NCBI RefSeq assembly: GCF_019397265.1
Contig: NZ_CP068985.1
Location: 3,638,501 to 3,702,500, forward strand
Origin: Nonomuraea coxensis DSM 45129
Lineage (GTDB): Bacteria; Actinomycetota; Actinomycetes; Streptosporangiales; Streptosporangiaceae
Direction: 5' to 3'
Length of the DNA: 64,000 nucleotides
In this document: in pieces, positions 15,764 to 22,715 of the stretch
Layout of the letters: each line of letters opens with the position of its first letter
Position numbering within the stretch: the first letter of the stretch is position 1
Made by a program: the position numbers and the translations under genes
The notes under the pieces: generated by a model
The model's input: only the letters and a program-made list of their open reading frames with translations
Told to the model about the DNA's origin: nothing
Databases searched by the model: none

Positions 15764-17254
15764 TCAGCTCTGCTCCTTCTGCGCGAACGCGGCGTCGATC
15801 GAGTGCATGTCGGGCATGTCGAGCGCCCGGCGGCCCCGGGTCGCCAGCAGCGTCACCAGGTAGGCGGCGCCGATCACGACCATCACCAGAACGTAGAGCC
15901 AGGCGTCGCGGAAGGAGGCGTCGCGGAAGAGCGACAGCTCGAACACCAGCCAGACCACGGAGACCGCCAGCACGGGCTTCTCCCACCCGCTGAGATCGAA
16001 CTTGCCGCCCTCGGGCAGCGCCCGCCGCTTGGTGAGGTAGAGCGCGACGGTCGCGGCGTAGATGACGGCCGGCAGCAGCGTGGCCGCGCCGAACAGGGTG
16101 AACAGCGCGTCCTCGGAGAAGGCCGAGAACAGGCCCAGGATCACCTCGGCGAGCACCACGTAGAACAGCGTCGCGCGCAGCGGGGTGCCGAAGCGCGGCG
16201 AGACCTTCTTCCACTGCCGCCAGCCGGGGAAACGCTCGTCCCTGGACATCGCCCAGGTCAGGCGGGTGCCGGTCATCATGATGACCAGGCCGCAGGCGAA
16301 GATCGCCAGCACGACGAGCAGCAGCAGGAGCGTGGCCACGACCGGGCCCAGGGTGTTCTTGATGACGTCGGCGATCGGGGTGCCCGAGGCCGCCAGCGCC
16401 ACCGGGTCGCCGGCCGCGAGCGTCACCGCGACCAGGAACAGGAAGCCCAGCACGCCCGAGGCGAGCACGGCCTGCCACATGGCACGCGGCACCACCCGCT
16501 CGGGGTCGTTGGTCTCCTCGGCGAGGTTGGCCGCCGACTCGAAGCCGACGATGGTGAACGCGCCCAGCAGGAAGCCCAGCATCCACGGGCCCGCCGAGGT
16601 CGCCTCCCCGAAGCTCCAGTAGCCCTCGGCCGCGACGGCGCCCCGGCTCCACAGGTTGCTGAAGTCCATGTTGTTGCGGATCGCGGCCACCACGAGCAGC
16701 AGCACGGTCAGCAGCACCATGCCGACGAGCTCGGCCGAGACGGCGGCGTTGTTGACCTTCTCCGTCCACTTGGTCGAGCTGCCGATGAGCGCGGCCTGCC
16801 CGAGCAGGATCACGGCGGTGACCGCCCAGGTGACGAAGCCGTTCGCCTCGTAGTCCAGCAGGACGGGCAGCACCGTCGAGGCCACCGTGTAGTCCACGGC
16901 CACGACCACGACCGCGAGGAACATGAACGAGATCCAGCCGATGATCCAGCCGAGCACGGGGTTGGCCAGGCGGGAGGTCCACTGGTAGGCGTAGCCGGTC
17001 ACCGGGATGCGGGAGGCCAGCGAGCCGATGACGAGGGCCACCGCGAGCTGGCCGACCACCGCGATCGGCCAGGTCCAGATGCCGAGCGGGCCCGAGGAGT
17101 TCAGGACCGACCCGTAGGTGGTGAAGATGCCGGTCGCGATCGAGACGAACGCGAAGGCCACCGCGAACGACGCGAACTTGCCCGTCCGCCGTTCGAAGGA
17201 CTGTTCATAACCGAAGCGAGCCAGCTCGTCGCTGTCGGTGTTGTGTTGACTCAT
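15764..17254 (-). CDS. APC-superfamily amino acid/amine permease
   Basis: A 496-residue integral membrane protein with about 12-14 hydrophobic segments. APC landmarks are the first-helix GIFTTYGSVLNSSGP, the helix-3 SRIPVTGYAYQWTSRL and helix-6 GFESAANLAEETNDPERVVP, all typical of the GABA/choline/amine branch. It should import a cationic or zwitterionic amine or amino acid with protons. ATG 17254 is chosen because AAGGAGGAGG lies directly upstream; an earlier ATG at 17281 would run through the operator. It is the first gene of the four-gene operon and is divergent from the HutC-type regulator. Confidence 0.92.
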   Translation of the reverse strand: MSQHNTDSDELARFGYEQSFERRTGKFASFAVAFAFVSIATGIFTTYGSVLNSSGPLGIWTWPIAVVGQLAVALVIGSLASRIPVTGYAYQWTSRLANPVLGWIIGWISFMFLAVVVVAVDYTVASTVLPVLLDYEANGFVTWAVTAVILLGQAALIGSSTKWTEKVNNAAVSAELVGMVLLTVLLLVVAAIRNNMDFSNLWSRGAVAAEGYWSFGEATSAGPWMLGFLLGAFTIVGFESAANLAEETNDPERVVPRAMWQAVLASGVLGFLFLVAVTLAAGDPVALAASGTPIADVIKNTLGPVVATLLLLLVVLAIFACGLVIMMTGTRLTWAMSRDERFPGWRQWKKVSPRFGTPLRATLFYVVLAEVILGLFSAFSEDALFTLFGAATLLPAVIYAATVALYLTKRRALPEGGKFDLSGWEKPVLAVSVVWLVFELSLFRDASFRDAWLYVLVMVVIGAAYLVTLLATRGRRALDMPDMHSIDAAFAQKEQS

Positions 17255-17269
17255 CGCAACCTCCTCCTT

Positions 17270-17293
17270 GGTATATACCATGTGGTGTAGACC
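17270..17293. promoter_or_regulatory. Two tandem GntR/HutC operator sites
   Basis: GGTATATACC at 17270-17279 (inside the palindrome TGGTATATACCA) and GGTGTAGACC at 17284-17293 both fit the HutC-subfamily pattern GT-N-TA-N-AC. Their centres are 14 bases apart. They lie between the divergent permease and GntR genes, immediately upstream of the permease ribosome site. Confidence 0.8.
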
Positions 17294-17328
17294 GCAAGGT
17301 ACCGTCCAAGCGGGCTAAGGTGTCAACC

Positions 17329-18066
17329 ATGGGGACGAGAGTTCACAAGACCGCAACATCTCCGCGCTACGTCTCGATCGCCGCGGAGCTCCGCGACCGG
17401 ATCACCGGTGACAAGCTCGGCCCGCACACCCTCATGCCGTCGGAACGCGAGCTCAGCGACACCTACGGCGTCAGCAGGATGACCGCCAGGCAGGCCCTCG
17501 CGCTCCTGGAGAAGGAGGGGTACGTCTACCGCAGGCCGCCGCGCGGCACGTTCGTCGCCGAGCCCCGCGTGCCCTTCCACATCGGCAGCTTCTCCGACGA
17601 GATCATCCTGGCCGGGCGGCGGCCGTCCGCCCAGCTCATCTGGGCCGAGGAACGCCCGCCCACCCCCTCGGCGCGGGCGGCGCTCGACCTCGCGGGCGAG
17701 GAGACCGTGCACGCCCTGCACCGGCTCCGCTTCGCCGACGACGAGCCCATCGCCCTGGAGACCACCTACTTCCCGAGCGCCCTCACGCCCGGCCTGCTGG
17801 AGCAGCCGCTCACCGGCTCGCTCTGGCACGTCCTGCGCAACGAGTACGGGGTCGTCCCCACGCAGGCGTCGGCCGTCATCGAGTCGATCGTCATCGACGA
17901 CGCCTCATGCGCCCGGCTCCAGGTGCGCAGCGCCTCGAACGGCGTCCTGCTGACCCGCCGCACCTACACCGCCGAGGGCCGCTGCATCGAGTTCGCCCGC
18001 GACGTCTACCGCGCCGACCGGGCGTCGTTCAAGGTCGAGGCGCGCATCCCCGTGCCCGTCGACTGA
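17329..18066 (+). CDS. GntR-family regulator, HutC type with UTRA domain
   Basis: About 245 residues. The N-terminal winged HTH reads YVSIAAELRDRI, LMPSERELSDTYGVSRMTAR, then QALALLEKEGYVYRRPPRGTF. The UTRA ligand domain follows, with HALHRLRFADDEPIALETTY, GSLWHVLRNEYGV and LTRRTYTAEGRCIEFARDVY. UTRA regulators repress the adjacent catabolic genes and are released by the substrate or its phosphate. Two matching operator sites lie in the divergent promoter, so it very probably controls both itself and the permease-kinase-oxidase operon. ATG 17329 with AAGG eight bases upstream is preferred over GTG 17320. Confidence 0.93.
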   Translation: MGTRVHKTATSPRYVSIAAELRDRITGDKLGPHTLMPSERELSDTYGVSRMTARQALALLEKEGYVYRRPPRGTFVAEPRVPFHIGSFSDEIILAGRRPSAQLIWAEERPPTPSARAALDLAGEETVHALHRLRFADDEPIALETTYFPSALTPGLLEQPLTGSLWHVLRNEYGVVPTQASAVIESIVIDDASCARLQVRSASNGVLLTRRTYTAEGRCIEFARDVYRADRASFKVEARIPVPVD

Positions 18067-18069
18067 GTC

Positions 18070-18834
18070 TCAGGCGTCGTCCGCCCGCGGGGGAGCGGGG
18101 AGCGGCTTGCCGAACGGGACGGCGCGCAGCACGCGCAGGCGCTCGGCGGCGCCCGGGTGACCCCGCCCGGCGGCGAGCCGGTAGTAGAACCGCGCGATGC
18201 GGAGCTTGGCCGGGCCCCCCTGCTCGCACGCCTCCCCGTAGGCGAAGGACAGGCCGGCCGCGAGCTCGACCGGCCGCGGATGGGCGGCGAGGGCGCGGGC
18301 GTCCGGATGGCCGCGCCGGGCCGCGGCGTGGATCCAGTACCGCGCCTCGGCGAGGTCGCCGGTCAGCAGGTCGATGATCGCCAGCCGGCACGCTGCGTCG
18401 GGGTCGCCGTCGCCCGCCAGGCGGACCAGGCGCGCGACGGTCCTGGTGGTGCGCCGCTCCGCCTCGTCGGGGGGCGTCGTGTAGGGGTCGTACGAGCCGG
18501 TGACCCGCGGGCGGGCCGGCGGCTCGTTGCGGGCGGCGCGCCAGCGGGCCGCCCACTCCTCCAGGGTGCCGAGAGGGCCGGCCGGCAGGCCGGTCTGCTC
18601 GGCGTGGCGCCGGCAGACCGCGACGAAGGAGGCGACGAGCCCCCAGTCCGGCAGGCGCTCCCGCTTGCCGTTGAGTATGTCGTTGAGCGTGCTCGCGGGC
18701 AGCTCCTTGGGTGTGCCCTGCACGCGGGACAACCGATGCATCTGGGTATAGCTCGGCTGCCCGGCCGCTTCCCGCAACTCTATGAGCGCGGCGATGAAGG
18801 CGGAATGCGGTCCCGCCCGGTAGGTGTCCGTCAT
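18070..18834 (-). CDS. XRE-like HTH protein with Sel1-type repeats
   Basis: About 254 residues. The N-terminal region (FIAALIELREAAGQPSYTQM, then ASTLNDILNGKRERLPDWG) matches the helix-turn-helix domain of actinobacterial regulators. The middle is a linker rich in Pro/Arg. The C-terminal half carries Sel1/TPR-like helical repeats (DPDAACRLAIIDLLTGDLAEARYW; LRIARFYYRLAAGRGHPGAAERL), which usually mediate protein contacts. ATG 18834 follows an AGGGACG site. The role is unknown; this architecture is expanded in Streptosporangiales. It is convergent with the GntR gene and separated from it by three bases. Confidence 0.75.
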   Translation of the reverse strand: MTDTYRAGPHSAFIAALIELREAAGQPSYTQMHRLSRVQGTPKELPASTLNDILNGKRERLPDWGLVASFVAVCRRHAEQTGLPAGPLGTLEEWAARWRAARNEPPARPRVTGSYDPYTTPPDEAERRTTRTVARLVRLAGDGDPDAACRLAIIDLLTGDLAEARYWIHAAARRGHPDARALAAHPRPVELAAGLSFAYGEACEQGGPAKLRIARFYYRLAAGRGHPGAAERLRVLRAVPFGKPLPAPPRADDA

Positions 18835-19176
18835 CGTCCCTGGTGAACTCGGAGGTGGATGAATGCGGCCATAGTTCCAGAAATTTCCTCGCAACCCGCG
18901 ATGATTGACGAATCCCGTCTCGTTCGGCGACCGGGGTCACGCCGGTCAATCGCCGCCCCAAAGGTCTCAGGAGCGGGTCGGGACTTCTCTTTGTTATTCC
19001 GTCCGGACGAGTCCGGATAAATCCGGATGAATGCCGAGAATTACGGATATTGGCGGCATTGCCGCCGCTCTTTCCGGGCTCGTACGGCCCCGTCCGGGCA
19101 CGTTTGGACCGGTGGCCGGCCGCTTCCCCGCACCGGCAGGGTGGGCCGCGATCCACCCACCGGGAGGCCGCCGCCC
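18835..19176. other. Intergenic region with operator-like repeats
   Basis: This 342-base gap is clearly more AT-rich around 18990-19055 than its surroundings, as expected for divergent promoters of the XRE/Sel1 gene and the two small genes. It contains three phased TCCGGA repeats (separate entry) and a perfect inverted repeat GGCGGC-ATT-GCCGCC at 19052-19066. I see no gene in it. Confidence 0.6.
19002..19031 (+). repeat. Three direct repeats with exact 10-bp period
   Basis: TCCGGACGAG (19002), TCCGGATAAA (19012) and TCCGGATGAA (19022) share TCCGGA at a spacing of exactly one helical turn. They lie about 155 bases upstream of the small gene at 19177. This looks like a cooperative regulator binding array. 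Confidence 0.6.
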
Positions 19177-19365
19177 ATGCCCCTGCCCATGCGCCCGTCG
19201 AGCATCGCCTACCGTGCCGACGCTCCCTGCCTCGCGGACGAGCGCCTGCTGGTCACGCTGCTGACGACCTGGGTCCTGGCGACGGGCCGCACCCCTCCCG
19301 CCGGCCGCCCCGGGGACCTCACCCCCGAGGAGCTCATCGACTTCTGGGCCGACGACCGCCCCTGA
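19177..19365 (+). CDS. Small conserved-looking protein, unknown function
   Basis: A 62-residue protein starting at ATG 19177, with GGGAGG nine bases upstream. It has no signal peptide or membrane segment. The C-terminal half ends in an acidic helix (LTPEELIDFWADDRP), which looks like a protein-interaction tail. It is followed 21 bases later by another very small gene with its own ribosome site. The high GC3 of its codons and the good ribosome site support it as real. I do not recognise the family. Confidence 0.5.
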   Translation: MPLPMRPSSIAYRADAPCLADERLLVTLLTTWVLATGRTPPAGRPGDLTPEELIDFWADDRP

Positions 19366-19386
19366 CCGCTTCAGAGAAGAGGACCC

Positions 19387-19563
19387 ATGTTCACCACGCG
19401 CCAGCTGCTCACGCTCACCGTGACCGTCGTGATCGCCGCGATCACCTGCGCGCTCGTCCTGGCCACCGGCGCGGAGTGGCCGGGCGCCCTGCTCGGCGCG
19501 GGCGGCGCGGGCGGCGCGACGCTGGCGGCCCTGCCGAAGCTGCTGAGCAGGCGCGACCCCTAA
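19387..19563 (+). CDS. Small membrane protein, 58 residues
   Basis: The translation begins MFTTRQLLTLTVTVVIAA and contains two hydrophobic segments, about residues 7-25 and 31-50. They are separated by a short GAEW turn, and the tail is basic (PKLLSRRDP). A GAAGAGGA site precedes the ATG. It is convergent with the recQ gene and overlaps its 3' end by four bases. Together with the 62-residue gene just upstream it forms a two-gene unit. Function unknown; a small holin-like or stress peptide is possible but not supported by any motif. Confidence 0.5.
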   Translation: MFTTRQLLTLTVTVVIAAITCALVLATGAEWPGALLGAGGAGGATLAALPKLLSRRDP

Positions 19564-21209
19564 CCCGGCCCGTCGCCGGGTGTCAGGACGTGGTCGAGCG
19601 CGCTCAGCGCCAGCGTCTTGTAGCCGACCGAGTCGAACAGGACGGTGATCCGGTCGGACTCGCGGCCCATCACCGTCCCCTGGCCCCAGGTCCTGTGCGT
19701 CACCTTCGCCCCCACGGGGAACGGCCCCTCGTCCGCCGGGGGCGGCGGCTCCGGAGCCTCGCCGTCCCGGCAGGTGTCGCACGAGCCGCACGCCCCCGCC
19801 GCGTACGGCTCCCCGAAGTACGCCAGCAGGAAGCGGCGGCGGCACCCCCGGGTCTCCGCGTAGCCGCGCATCATGTCGATCCGCGACCGGTCCAGGTGGT
19901 GCCGGGCCTCGTCCAGGGCCGCCGCCCGCTCGGCGGCCCGCTCGGCCGGCAGCCCGGGGTCGGCGTACCGGAGGTCGCCGGCGTCGGTCACGGCGAGCGC
20001 CTCCGCCCGCTCCAGCAGGTTGACCAGCCGGGTGAGCTGGGACGCGCTCAGCTCCAGCAGCCCGGCCACCTCCCGCGCGGGCACCGCCCCGCCGCGCTCG
20101 CGGACCAGCGCCGCCACCCGGAGCAGCGTCCCCGCGTCGGCCCGGCCGCCGGTGAAGAAGCGGCGCAGGCCGAGGTCCTCCGGCCGGTAGAACAGCACCG
20201 CCGAGGCGGGCGCGCCGTCCCGTCCCGCGCGGCCGATCTCCTGGTAGTAGGCGTCCGGCGACTCGGGCGGCGCGGCGTGCAGCACGTACCGGACGTCCGG
20301 CCGGTCGATGCCCATCCCGAACGCCGACGTCGCCACCACCACGTCCAGGTCCCCGGCGGCGAACAGCTCCTGGACGCGGGTCCGCTCGGCGGCCCGCATC
20401 CCGCCGTGGTACGCCTCCGCCCGCCGCCCCCGCTCGGCCAGCGCGGCGGCGTACCGCTCGGTGTCCTTGCGGGTGGCGGCGTAGACCAGGCCGAGGCCGT
20501 CCTGCCCGGCGGCGTGCTCGACCAGCGCCCGGCTCTTGTCCTCCTCGCGGACGAACCGGCGGACCTCCAGCGCGATGTTCGGCCGGTCGAACCCCCGGAC
20601 GATCTCCACGGGGTCGGACAGGCCGAGCGCTCGGACGATCTCCTCGCGGACGTTCGGCGCGGCGGTGGCCGTCATCGCCACCACCGGCGGATGCCCGAGC
20701 CGCTCGACGACCCTGCCGAGCCGCTGGTAGTCGGGCCGGAAGTCGTGCCCCCACGCGGCGACGCAGTGCGCCTCGTCGATCGCGATCAGCGAGGGCCGGG
20801 CCGACGCCAGCCGCTCGACCACGTCCGCCTTGGCGAGCTGCTCCGGCGACAGGAAAACGAACTCGGCCGCGCCCGCCGTCACCTGCTCCAGCCCGCTGTC
20901 CACGGAGGTGGTCGAGTTGACCGCCACCGCGCCGCCCGCGTCGGCCTTCAGCAGGCCCGCCACCTGGTCGCGCTGGAGCGCGATGAGCGGCGAGACGACG
21001 ACCGTCGGGCCGTCGAGGAGCTGCGCGGGGAGCTGGTAGACGGCCGACTTGCCGGCCCCCGTCGGCATGACGAGCAGCACGTCCCTCCCCGCGAGCAGGT
21101 GCTCCATCGCCTCCTGCTGGCCCGGCCGCAGCCGCTCCCACCCGAACCGCCGCCGCGCCGCGGCCCGCAGCCGCCGGCCGCGCCGCCCGAACCGATGCCT
21201 CAACGCCAC
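19560..21209 (-). CDS. recQ: RecQ-family ATP-dependent DNA helicase with Tudor-like tail
   Basis: About 549 residues. SF2 helicase motifs are in order: Q motif FGWERLRPGQQEAM, motif I LLVMPTGAGKSAVYQLP, motif II (DEAH) IAIDEAHCVAAWGHDFRPDY, motif III AMTATAAP, motif V VVVATSAFGMGIDRPDVRYV and motif VI YYQEIGRAGRDGAPA. The RQC zinc-binding region is LAYFGEPYAAGACGSCDTC. There is no HRDC domain. The last 45 residues (PVGAKVTHRTWGQGTVMG, then ITVLFDSVGYKTL) instead resemble the Tudor-like C-terminal domain of UvrD/PcrA. GTG 21209 is chosen for the spacing of its AGGTGG site; ATG 21308 would add 33 poorly conserved residues. Confidence 0.93.
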   Translation of the reverse strand: MALRHRFGRRGRRLRAAARRRFGWERLRPGQQEAMEHLLAGRDVLLVMPTGAGKSAVYQLPAQLLDGPTVVVSPLIALQRDQVAGLLKADAGGAVAVNSTTSVDSGLEQVTAGAAEFVFLSPEQLAKADVVERLASARPSLIAIDEAHCVAAWGHDFRPDYQRLGRVVERLGHPPVVAMTATAAPNVREEIVRALGLSDPVEIVRGFDRPNIALEVRRFVREEDKSRALVEHAAGQDGLGLVYAATRKDTERYAAALAERGRRAEAYHGGMRAAERTRVQELFAAGDLDVVVATSAFGMGIDRPDVRYVLHAAPPESPDAYYQEIGRAGRDGAPASAVLFYRPEDLGLRRFFTGGRADAGTLLRVAALVRERGGAVPAREVAGLLELSASQLTRLVNLLERAEALAVTDAGDLRYADPGLPAERAAERAAALDEARHHLDRSRIDMMRGYAETRGCRRRFLLAYFGEPYAAGACGSCDTCRDGEAPEPPPPADEGPFPVGAKVTHRTWGQGTVMGRESDRITVLFDSVGYKTLALSALDHVLTPGDGPG

Positions 21210-21350
21210 CGTCAGGCCCACCTGCCACCCGCCTTCGCCGTCGTACCGCCGCCATGGTGGGCGGGCCAGTACCCAGCCTGGCCCCGCCCATGCGCTCGCG
21301 ACGGCCATCAGCAGGCCGGCGCGGGTCCGGCGTGGACCCGCGCGCGCGGA

Positions 21351-21704
21351 TCAGCACTGAGGCGCCACGGCGTCGATCTTGCCGCCGAAGTCGTTGTCGT
21401 AGACGGTGCGGTAGTCGCCGTTACGGACGACGCGCGTCTCCTTCCTGGTGGGGACCTGGATCCAGTTGATGAAGCAGCCGTTCGCCTGCGCGCGAAAGGA
21501 GCCGACGTTGTCGTGCAGGGCGGGCGGCACGTCCACGTATCCGTTGCCCGGGTTCCAGCACCAGTGCGCCCCCGAGAAGTTGCGGCCGGTGTACAGGCAG
21601 ATGTCACCCGCGCGTGCCGCCGCTGCAGGGACGGCCAGGACGGCCATCGTGGCGAGCGCGGCGGCGGAGGCGGCGGCGATGCGGGTGACGTGGGTCTTCC
21701 TCAT
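21351..21704 (-). CDS. Secreted peptidase-inhibitor family I36-like protein
   Basis: A 117-residue protein. The signal peptide (basic MRKTHVTR, then an Ala-rich hydrophobic core) is followed by an AAARA-type cleavage region. The mature part has the beta/gamma-crystallin-like I36 pattern: ICLYTGRNFSGAHWCW, VPPALHDNVGSFRAQANGCF and RTVYDNDFGG, with four cysteines that probably form two disulfides. The family includes the Streptomyces metalloprotease inhibitor SMPI; many members are uncharacterised. A GAGGAGAGA site precedes ATG 21704. It stands alone, with the helicase downstream and a 388-base gap upstream. Confidence 0.82.
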   Translation of the reverse strand: MRKTHVTRIAAASAAALATMAVLAVPAAAARAGDICLYTGRNFSGAHWCWNPGNGYVDVPPALHDNVGSFRAQANGCFINWIQVPTRKETRVVRNGDYRTVYDNDFGGKIDAVAPQC

Positions 21705-22092
21705 GATGTCTCTCCTCGTGTCCGGTGCCGGACGGCGGTCGCCGCCTCGGCTCGGTCACATCCTGTAGCAGAATGCTCACTCTTCGAATCCACCCGTGTG
21801 GGAGAAGAGAGGGCACTCCAGGTGGCAGAGAAGTGGCCGGAGAGGTCATGGCGCGGGCCGCCGCTCTCGGGCTACAGGACGGCGGTTGGGTGCGGCGCGG
21901 ACCGGCGTCGCCGGACGACCTGGCCGACGCCCTCCTGTCGTGCCTCGGCGACCCGGGAGCCGCCGGGGGACTGGGGTGCGGCGCACGTACGGGCCGGTGC
22001 GTGAGGCCGCTTTGCCACCTGTCTGCGCTTCCCCGTACGGTACGGCGCGAGGCGGTCGGAATGATCGCCGTACCTGATGGAAAGAGGACGAC
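21705..22092. other. Intergenic region, possible decayed coding remnant
   Basis: A 388-base stretch with no convincing gene. On the + strand around 21849-21995 one frame reads ARAAALGLQDGGWVRRGPAS and DDLADALLSCLGDPGAAG with high GC3, which resembles coding sequence, but no start with a ribosome site and no family match are visible. It may be the remnant of an old gene. The right part should hold the promoter of the VOC gene, and the left part that of the I36 gene. Confidence 0.3.
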
Positions 22093-22482
22093 GTGCCGCA
22101 CTACAGCAAGCTCTGCCGCATCGTGATCGACGTCGAGGAGCGCCACCACGCCGACGAGCTCGCCTTCTGGCAGGGCGCGACCGGCGCTGCGATGGAGAAC
22201 TTCCCCTCCTTCCCGGAGTTCCACGGCGCCATGCTGGGCGACGGCGACTTCGGGCTGCTGGTCCAGCGCCTGGGCGAGGGGCCGGCCGGGGTGCACCTGG
22301 ACATCCACACCGACGACGTCGAGGCCGAGACGGCCCGGCTGGAGCGTCTGGGCGCCAAGCGCGTACAGAACGTGGAAGGCCGCTGGTGGATCATGGAGGA
22401 CCCGGCGGGCCTGCGGTTCTGCGTCATCCCCGACCCGCCCGGCACCCTCCACGACGGCAACGCCCGGCGCTGGGAGGACTGA
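22093..22482 (+). CDS. VOC-family protein (glyoxalase/dioxygenase fold)
   Basis: A 129-residue single-domain vicinal-oxygen-chelate protein. The typical beta-alpha-beta-beta-beta modules are visible: CRIVIDVEERHHADELAFWQ at the start, VHLDIHTDDVEAETARLERL at the centre of the second module, and WWIMEDPAGLRFCVIPDP at the end. Candidate metal ligands are the His of VHLDIH and late acidic residues. Small actinobacterial VOC proteins are often drug-binding or lyase proteins of unknown substrate. GTG 22093 follows a GAGG site five bases upstream. No linked enzyme suggests its substrate. Confidence 0.85.
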   Translation: MPHYSKLCRIVIDVEERHHADELAFWQGATGAAMENFPSFPEFHGAMLGDGDFGLLVQRLGEGPAGVHLDIHTDDVEAETARLERLGAKRVQNVEGRWWIMEDPAGLRFCVIPDPPGTLHDGNARRWED

Positions 22483-22520
22483 GGGCCCGGCAGCCCGCTC
22501 CCGCCTGTCGAAACCGGCTC

Positions 22521-22560
22521 CGATTGCAGGATTCTTGCAATCGGTTGTTGCAGGAATCTT
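22521..22560. promoter_or_regulatory. Inverted and direct repeats upstream of the pectate lyase
   Basis: CGATTGCA (22521-22528) and TGCAATCG (22536-22543) form a perfect 8-bp inverted repeat with a 7-base loop. TTGCAGGATTCTT (22524-22536) recurs as TTGCAGGAATCTT (22548-22560). A third element, GTCAC-T-GTGAC, lies at about 22633-22643. The cluster sits 156-195 bases upstream of the lyase start and is a candidate regulator site. Confidence 0.5.
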
Positions 22561-22715
22561 CGCGCAGCCAGCCAGAACTCCCGGCGCCGTTTGCAGTTTT
22601 ACCTGGATGTATTGACGTTTCCGGCAGGTAACGTCACTGTGACTGCAACCGGTTGGTATTCCCCCCTTGCGAGCTCTGCAGCGCCATGCCTCGAACCGAC
22701 CGAACGGAGCCGGAC

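Noticed and set aside
9727-17254. A natural-product biosynthetic cluster around the P450
   Set aside because: No synthase, NRPS/PKS, terpene or RiPP enzyme genes are present. The neighbours belong to a catabolic operon and regulators.
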